Positions 5,783 through 10,686 of a DNA stretch of 10,686 nt are shown in pieces. Under the pieces are notes generated by a model. The model saw only the letters and a program-made list of their open reading frames with translations. It was not told where the DNA came from and did not search any database. How positions within the stretch are numbered: the stretch's first letter is position 1; each line of letters starts with the position of its first letter. The position numbers and the translations under genes are program-made. Origin of the DNA: Dehalococcoidia bacterium. GTDB lineage: Bacteria; Chloroflexota; Dehalococcoidia; UBA2247. The DNA is taken from NCBI GenBank assembly GCA_021159955.1, contig JAGHDJ010000138.1:1-10686 (forward strand). Reading direction: 5' to 3'.

Positions 5783-7096
5783 ATGTCCTTATTTGGCTCC
5801 TCGGGAATAAGGAGAGTTGCTGACAGAGAACTTCTGGAACAGGCACTCAGGACGGGTATCTCTGTTGGTAAAACCCGCCGTTCGGTTATAGTAAGCACTG
5901 ATACCAGAACCAGTAGAGATGCGGTTAAATATGCCCTTATCTCAGGATTGCTTTCCAGCGGATGCAAGGCATATGATGCCGATATTCTGCCCACACCAAC
6001 CCTGGCTTACGCTGCCAGGAACTTTGACTCCGGCGTCGTAATCACCGCTTCACACAATCCCCCTGAATACAATGGCATCAAACTGTGGAACCCCGATGGC
6101 TCGGCATTTAATTCTGCTCAACGGGAGCAGGTAGAACAGGATATTTACAACGACTCCCTTGTAGTCAGCTCATGGAACAAGATGCAATGCATAGAGTCAT
6201 ATAATGGCGCAATCGAGGAACATATGGAACGCATTCTGGGTGACTTCCATCCGGTCTCAAATGTAAGCGTAGTTGTTGATTGCGGCTGCGGGGCAGCTTC
6301 TCTAATAACACCCCACCTGTTAAAACAAATGGGGTGTAAGGTATTAAATATCAATTCTTATCCATGCATATCTCAATCACGCCCCTCAGAACCCACCGCT
6401 GAAAATCTGGTCGAGCTGTCCCGTGTGGTAAAGACGATGCGCGCCAACCTCGGCATTGCCCATGACGGAGACGCCGACAGAATGATGGCAATAGATGATG
6501 AGGGAAGATTTATTACCGGTGATAAACTTATGGCGCTCTTCTGCCAGGAGCTTAAACCCAAAAAGCTGGTCACCACGATAGATGCTTCTATGGCAATTGA
6601 CGAACTGGGCATAGAAGTAGTGCGAACAAGGGTGGGAGATACGTTCGTATCGGAAGAACTCAAGGGCGGCGGGGATTTCGGAGGCGAAGCGTCTGGAAGC
6701 TGGATATTCCCAAAGGTATCATTCTGTCCTGACGGCATATACGCCGCAGCAAAACTGGTCCAGATGGTAGAACAGAAAAAACTCTCCCGGATGGTTGATA
6801 ACTTATCATCATACTATATGCTTCGCGACGCCATCCCCATAGATAGAGAATTAATGGGGAAAATTGAGGAAAAACTGACGACGCTCAATCCGCTTTCAGT
6901 GAGCACGATAGACGGCATAAGGCTTTCCTTTAACAACGGTTGGGTATTGGTAAGACCATCGGGGACAGAGCCAAAAGTAAGAATTACAGTAGAGACAAAG
7001 AGCGCAGAGAGAACAGAAATGTTCTATAATACAATAGTTGCACTTATTGCAGCTTGCAAAAAAAGTAGAAGTCGGGACATTGGCACAGAGATATGA
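5783..7096 (+). CDS. glmM: Phosphoglucosamine mutase (archaeal-type GlmM; phosphohexomutase family)
   Basis: This enzyme interconverts GlcN-6-P and GlcN-1-P through a phosphoserine, the second step of UDP-GlcNAc synthesis, in the cytoplasm. The 437-residue protein has all four phosphohexomutase landmarks: TASHNPPEYNGIK with catalytic Ser90, the magnesium loop DGDADR (D228, D230, D232), the sugar-binding loop GGEASGSW (300-307), and the phosphate-binding loop RPSGTEPKVR (391-400). The start MSLFGSSGIR matches the family N-terminus (LFGTSGIRG), and AGGGGAG eight bases before the ATG is a strong ribosome site. The GEASGSW loop resembles archaeal GlmM more than the usual bacterial form. Its stop overlaps the next start (ATGA at 7093-7096), so the two are translationally coupled. 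A phosphomannomutase or phosphoglucomutase activity cannot be excluded by motif, but clustering with glmU-like genes and glmS favours glucosamine. Confidence 0.88.
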   Translation: MSLFGSSGIRRVADRELLEQALRTGISVGKTRRSVIVSTDTRTSRDAVKYALISGLLSSGCKAYDADILPTPTLAYAARNFDSGVVITASHNPPEYNGIKLWNPDGSAFNSAQREQVEQDIYNDSLVVSSWNKMQCIESYNGAIEEHMERILGDFHPVSNVSVVVDCGCGAASLITPHLLKQMGCKVLNINSYPCISQSRPSEPTAENLVELSRVVKTMRANLGIAHDGDADRMMAIDDEGRFITGDKLMALFCQELKPKKLVTTIDASMAIDELGIEVVRTRVGDTFVSEELKGGGDFGGEASGSWIFPKVSFCPDGIYAAAKLVQMVEQKKLSRMVDNLSSYYMLRDAIPIDRELMGKIEEKLTTLNPLSVSTIDGIRLSFNNGWVLVRPSGTEPKVRITVETKSAERTEMFYNTIVALIAACKKSRSRDIGTEI

Positions 7097-8295
7097 AAGC
7101 AGTCATTTTAGCCGCAGGCGAAGGGAAAAGAATGCACCCCCTCACCTATACTCGCCCAAAGGCCATGCTGCCCCTCGCAGCTAAGCCCTTTCTGGAACAC
7201 CTCATCATCGAACTCAAAAAAGCGGGCATAAGGGATATCCTGCTGGTCGTTGGTTATCACCGCTACAAGGTGCAAAGTTATTTCGGCAACGGCAAAAAAT
7301 GGGGCATCAATATAGACTACGTTTCCCAGATGAAGCAGTCCGGCACCGCTGACGCACTGAGAACAGTAGAAAATCTACTGGATGGCAAATTCCTGGTAAT
7401 CAACGGTGATATCATCATAAACAGCAAAGATATCATCAAGATGACAGCAAATGATAACCCTACCATAGGCCTTATTGAGGCAAGCGATACCAGCGGACGA
7501 GGTGTCGTCAAGGTAGATAAGAACAGGGTTATCGGGATTTACGAAAAAGTAAAACAACCACCTTCCAATCTGGTAAATACCGGTGTATACCTTCTCACCA
7601 GAGAAATATTCAGAGCCATTTCCAAAACTCACAGATCACCGCGGGGAGAATACGAGCTTACTGACTCTCTGCAATTATTGATAGATGGAAACAGCTGCCT
7701 GCGTTACCAGATACTGGATTCGTGGCTTGACCTGAGCTATCCGTGGAACCTGCTGGATGCAAATGAAAGAATTATGCCTCAAATCGCCAGTAAAAATCTG
7801 GGCGAAACAGAAAAAAACGTCACGCTGCAAGGAGCAGTATTAGTGGGAAAAGGAACACAAATACGCTCGGGCAGCTACATAACAGGACCTGTAATTATAG
7901 GTGAGAATTGCACCATAGGGCCAAACTGTTACATTCGCCCCTTCACTACCATTGGCAACAGCTGCCATATCGGCAGTGCAGTAGAAGTGAAGAACTCAAT
8001 AATTATGGAAAACACAAAGATTCCACACCATAACTACATCGGCGACAGCGTTATTGGTGAAAACTGCAACTTTGGAGCAGGAACTAAAATAGCCAACCTC
8101 AGACTGGACAAGCGAGACATAGAGATAATGGGCGTCAAAACGGGTCGGCGTAAATTAGGAGCTATAATCGGAGACGGAGTAGAAACAGGCATCAATGTAT
8201 CCCTGAACGTGGGCTGCACCATAGGAAACAACTGCTTCATCAGTCCCGGAGCAGTGGCTAACGGAGTATTATTACCAGACTCAAGAATAATTTAA
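7093..8295 (+). CDS. glmU: Bifunctional GlmU-like protein: sugar-1-P nucleotidylyltransferase plus acetyltransferase
   Basis: This 400-residue cytoplasmic protein has two domains. Residues 1-~230 form a nucleotidyltransferase: LAAGEGKRMHPLTYTRPK (6-23), QSGTADAL (82-89), the metal Asp in NGD (106), VNTGVYLL (161-168) and a second metal site in WLD (211-213). Residues ~240-400 form a left-handed beta-helix of hexapeptides (VIIGENCTIGPNCYIRPFTTIG and similar). The helix carries PHHNYIGDS (311-319) and NFGAGTKIANL (326-336), the acetyl-CoA/amino-sugar site of GlmU; H312 and Y315 align with the catalytic His and Tyr. It should acetylate GlcN-1-P and then form UDP-GlcNAc. Domain order matches bacterial GlmU, but the compact size and motifs match archaeal proteins such as Sulfolobus ST0452. 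The start overlaps the mutase stop by four bases, and the ribosome site must lie within the mutase gene. The exact sugar range is inferred. Confidence 0.85.
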   Translation: MKAVILAAGEGKRMHPLTYTRPKAMLPLAAKPFLEHLIIELKKAGIRDILLVVGYHRYKVQSYFGNGKKWGINIDYVSQMKQSGTADALRTVENLLDGKFLVINGDIIINSKDIIKMTANDNPTIGLIEASDTSGRGVVKVDKNRVIGIYEKVKQPPSNLVNTGVYLLTREIFRAISKTHRSPRGEYELTDSLQLLIDGNSCLRYQILDSWLDLSYPWNLLDANERIMPQIASKNLGETEKNVTLQGAVLVGKGTQIRSGSYITGPVIIGENCTIGPNCYIRPFTTIGNSCHIGSAVEVKNSIIMENTKIPHHNYIGDSVIGENCNFGAGTKIANLRLDKRDIEIMGVKTGRRKLGAIIGDGVETGINVSLNVGCTIGNNCFISPGAVANGVLLPDSRII

Positions 8296-8305
8296 GGTGA
8301 GAGCG

Positions 8306-9499
8306 ATGCAGCAAATAAAACAGGCAATTATTCTTGCCGCAGGAGAAGGGCAAAGACTGAGGCCGCTTACCGTACTACGCCCCAAATCCATGCTTTTTAT
8401 AGCAGGTAAGCCAATATTACAATACGTAGTCGAATCGCTGGTCGAGAATGGCATTCGCCAGATGGTAATCGTCGTTGGTTACAGGAAAGAACAGATACAG
8501 GATTACTTTGCTTCGGGACAAGATTTTGGGGCAGAGATTAACTACGTAATTCAGGAACAGCAGCTGGGGACCGCCCATGCACTGAAACAAGCCAAAGGAA
8601 TAACTGATGATAGATTCATTGTCCTTCCCGGCGATAACATAATTGATGCAGATACTATCCTGCCTTTACTGGAGGCAGAAAGCAACACCGTCCTGGTTAA
8701 AAAAACAGACGATACAGACGCTCCCGAACAGGGATTAGTGATAGCGCGCAGCGGAACAGTGCAGGATATCATAGAAAGAGAGGCAAGAGAAATAGGTGGG
8801 CTAGTCAATACGGGCATATACACACTGGGTAAAGATGTGTTTCCCTTTTTAGAAGAGGAACTAGAGCTACCAAGCGCCCTGCGAAAAATGATAGCACAGG
8901 GATATACCATAACATATCAAGAAACACCTAAAAGATGGCTAGATGTCATTTACCACTCCGACATATTAAAATCAAATAATGTTGTTCTACATGATTTAAT
9001 CCCATCACTTGGTGGCAACATTGAGATTGGCTCAACCATAAAGGGAGCAGTATCCATAGGCAAAGAGACAATCGTCAGATCGAATTGCTATATCGTGGGA
9101 CCAGTCAGCATTGGGGAAAATTGTGAGATAGGTCCCAATGTATGCATCCTCCCCTCAAGCAGCATAGGCGATAATGTAATCATCTCCCCATTTACACTGA
9201 TAAACAATTGCTTGGTATCAGGTAATGTAAGTATCGGTTCCAACTCTACCATTGAAGATTCCGTTATCGCATCCGGTTCTGTTATCAGAGGACATCTTGC
9301 CGCTTACAGTAATGAAGCAGTAACTTCCTTGAAAACTCCGGGTGTGAATCGTCCCAGAACAGGAACTATAATCGGACAGAATTGCAGACTGGAAGACAGC
9401 ATAACCATCAGGTCTGGAGTAACTATCGGCAATTACTGTCTCATAAATGCAATGAAAACAATAGCTGAAAACATCCCCGATGAAAGTGTGGTAATGTAG
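8306..9499 (+). CDS. Second GlmU-like paralogue, nucleotidyltransferase with degenerate acetyltransferase site
   Basis: This 397-residue protein has the same two-domain plan as its upstream neighbour. The nucleotidyltransferase looks intact: LAAGEGQRLRPLTVLRPK (10-27), QLGTAHAL (86-93), PGD with D110, VNTGIYTL (167-174) and RWLD (210-213). The C-terminal beta-helix (~238-397) keeps hexapeptides such as VSIGENCEIGPNVCILPSSSIG. It lacks the PHxNYxGDS and GAGTxxxN acetyltransferase signatures; the matching region reads SVIASGSVIRGHLAAYSNEAV. I expect UDP- or dTDP-sugar pyrophosphorylase activity without acetyl transfer, perhaps with the helix acting in oligomerisation or regulation. The frame can begin at GTG 8297, but ATG 8306 has AAGGTGA five bases upstream and is preferred. 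It lies 10 bases after the first paralogue and 2 bases before glmS. The nucleotide and sugar are unknown. Confidence 0.82.
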   Translation: MQQIKQAIILAAGEGQRLRPLTVLRPKSMLFIAGKPILQYVVESLVENGIRQMVIVVGYRKEQIQDYFASGQDFGAEINYVIQEQQLGTAHALKQAKGITDDRFIVLPGDNIIDADTILPLLEAESNTVLVKKTDDTDAPEQGLVIARSGTVQDIIEREAREIGGLVNTGIYTLGKDVFPFLEEELELPSALRKMIAQGYTITYQETPKRWLDVIYHSDILKSNNVVLHDLIPSLGGNIEIGSTIKGAVSIGKETIVRSNCYIVGPVSIGENCEIGPNVCILPSSSIGDNVIISPFTLINNCLVSGNVSIGSNSTIEDSVIASGSVIRGHLAAYSNEAVTSLKTPGVNRPRTGTIIGQNCRLEDSITIRSGVTIGNYCLINAMKTIAENIPDESVVM

Positions 9500-9501
9500 C
9501 A

Positions 9502-10686
9502 ATGTGCGGCATCATCGGATACATCGGTTATCAGGGGGCACAGCCTATATTGCTCAATTCGCTGAAGCGGTTGGAGTATCGCGGCTATGACTCTTTTGGC
9601 ATCGCCGTATCAGCCGACGATATAAAAATCATCAAAGCTGTGGGTAGAGTAATAGATACCGAAAACGATATGTTACAGTTTAAAGGTACCCGGGGCATCG
9701 GACATACCAGATGGGCAACCCACGGCGAGGTATCTCAAGCAAACGCCCACCCTCACACCGATTGCTCCGACCGAATCGCCGTCGTGCATAACGGGGTAAT
9801 AGAAAACTTCCTGCAACTCAGGGAATCATTGACTCATGAAGGACATCAATTCAAATCAGACACAGACACAGAAATAATACCTCACCTGATTGAGAAATAT
9901 TATAAAGGCAATCTGGAAAAGGCAGTAAGTAGAGCACTGGAAGATATCATCGGCACCTATGCCATAATCGTAATGGCACAGGATTACCCCAACATCATCG
10001 CTGCCAAAAAAGAGAGTCCTCTGATAGTAGGGCTGGACGACAGGCAAAACTTTGCCGCATCAGACGTAACTGCAATCCTGGACCACACCGACAGAGTCAT
10101 GTATTTAGAAGACGGCGACATATGTAATATATCGAGGACAAGTGTCAAAATAACCAATAACAAGCAGGAAATTAGCAGAGAAGAACACACCGTCCCCTGG
10201 GGAGTGGAAGAGGCAGAAAAAGCGGGATACGAGCACTTTATGCTCAAGGAAATACATGAACAACCACGGGTTATAGAAAACACTTTCAAGGGCTTAATCT
10301 CCACCATGGAACCTCAGATAAACGTGTTTCCCGGAACATACACCGACACCAACAGCATTCTCCTGCTGGGTTGCGGAACCTCATACCACGCCGCTCTGAT
10401 AGCCGAATATCTTGTCGGTAAACTCTGTCACATACCCGCACAAGTAAAAACATCCTCCGAATTCAATTTCTGCGAAATAGCCCTGGATAAAGTACTGGTA
10501 ATTGCCATTACTCAATCAGGAGAAACAGCAGATACCATATCTGCCCTGAAAAGAGCCCAGAACCTGGGATGCAAGACTATGGCCATCACCAACGTTCCCG
10601 AGAGCAGCATTACCCGCATCGCAAACCGTACCTTCTATACTAAAGCGGGCGTTGAAGTAGGAGTGGCCGCCACCAAGACCTTCATC
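9502..10686 (+). CDS. glmS: Glutamine--fructose-6-phosphate aminotransferase, N-terminal 395 residues (runs off window)
   Basis: GlmS makes GlcN-6-P from fructose-6-P and glutamine, the committed step to UDP-GlcNAc. The ATG is followed by TGC, giving the Ntn-hydrolase nucleophile Cys2 after Met removal (MCGIIGYIG). The glutaminase half shows LEYRGYDS (24-31), GHTRWATHG (67-75) with R70, HPHTD (83-87), HNGVIENF (96-103) and D122. KEIHEQP (249-255) leads into the isomerase half, where the SIS sugar-phosphate sites CGTSYHA (291-297), TQSGETADT (337-345) and VEVGVAATK (384-392) are all present. The frame is still open at the window end; about 200 residues, including the second SIS domain, are missing from view. 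The start lies two bases after the previous stop with no clear ribosome site of its own, so translation is probably coupled. No glmS ribozyme fits in the gap. Confidence 0.97.
   Translation, partial: MCGIIGYIGYQGAQPILLNSLKRLEYRGYDSFGIAVSADDIKIIKAVGRVIDTENDMLQFKGTRGIGHTRWATHGEVSQANAHPHTDCSDRIAVVHNGVIENFLQLRESLTHEGHQFKSDTDTEIIPHLIEKYYKGNLEKAVSRALEDIIGTYAIIVMAQDYPNIIAAKKESPLIVGLDDRQNFAASDVTAILDHTDRVMYLEDGDICNISRTSVKITNNKQEISREEHTVPWGVEEAEKAGYEHFMLKEIHEQPRVIENTFKGLISTMEPQINVFPGTYTDTNSILLLGCGTSYHAALIAEYLVGKLCHIPAQVKTSSEFNFCEIALDKVLVIAITQSGETADTISALKRAQNLGCKTMAITNVPESSITRIANRTFYTKAGVEVGVAATKTFI

Noticed and set aside
6373..6738. 121-codon minus-strand frame inside the mutase gene
   Set aside because: It is Ser/Pro-rich antisense of a well-supported enzyme, with no independent evidence.
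8551..8910. 119-codon minus-strand frame inside the second GlmU-like gene
   Set aside because: It is Ser-rich antisense shadow of a gene whose motifs are intact.
9480..9502. glmS ribozyme or riboswitch before glmS
   Set aside because: Only two bases separate the previous stop from the glmS ATG, and no ribozyme core is visible in the preceding coding sequence.

Overview
The window looks like ordinary chromosome from a bacterium of moderate GC content. My best guess is Dehalococcoidia (Chloroflexota), by inference only. Bacterial signs seen directly are sigma-70-type promoters, an intrinsic terminator with a T-tract, Shine-Dalgarno sites that pick GTG or inner ATG starts, and a tRNA with encoded CCA. 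The UDP-GlcNAc genes, however, are of the archaeal-like type (a GEASGSW phosphoglucosamine mutase and fused nucleotidyltransferase/left-handed beta-helix proteins). That mix, with DUF11 surface repeats, DUF1616 and a sirtuin, fits Dehalococcoidia from memory; nothing here proves the taxon.

Layout. Positions 3-950 (+) are the C-terminal part of a DUF11-repeat surface protein. It converges on a minus-strand pair: an MFS transporter (start near 2979) followed by a metallo-beta-lactamase-fold hydrolase (1031-1696). The two transcripts share a stem-loop at 972-1008. A divergent promoter region (3007-3087) separates the MFS gene from a plus-strand sirtuin (3166-4017). Next come a 59-residue two-helix membrane protein (4134-4313, +) and a convergent membrane-anchored double zinc-ribbon protein (4390-4893, -).

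The stretch 4894-5265 holds no intact protein gene. It contains a complete minus-strand tRNA-Asn(GTT) unit with promoter, tRNA and terminator. Between the tRNA and the terminator lies an 18-codon remnant of a GIY-YIG endonuclease gene. A short DUF1616 membrane protein (5266-5610, -) follows.

The right half is one tightly packed plus-strand operon for UDP-N-acetylglucosamine: phosphoglucosamine mutase (5783-7096), a bifunctional GlmU-like protein (7093-8295), a second GlmU-like paralogue (8306-9499) and glmS (9502 to the window edge). GlmS makes GlcN-6-P, the mutase converts it to GlcN-1-P, and the GlmU-like proteins acetylate and uridylylate it. Only the first GlmU paralogue keeps the acetyltransferase signature, so the second has probably specialised as a nucleotidyltransferase.

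I see no CRISPR array, insertion sequence, prophage or defence island. I do not find a convincing new multi-gene system. The best leads are the asymmetric GlmU pair, the GIY-YIG relic behind the tRNA, the insertion in the sirtuin and two uncharacterised small membrane proteins.
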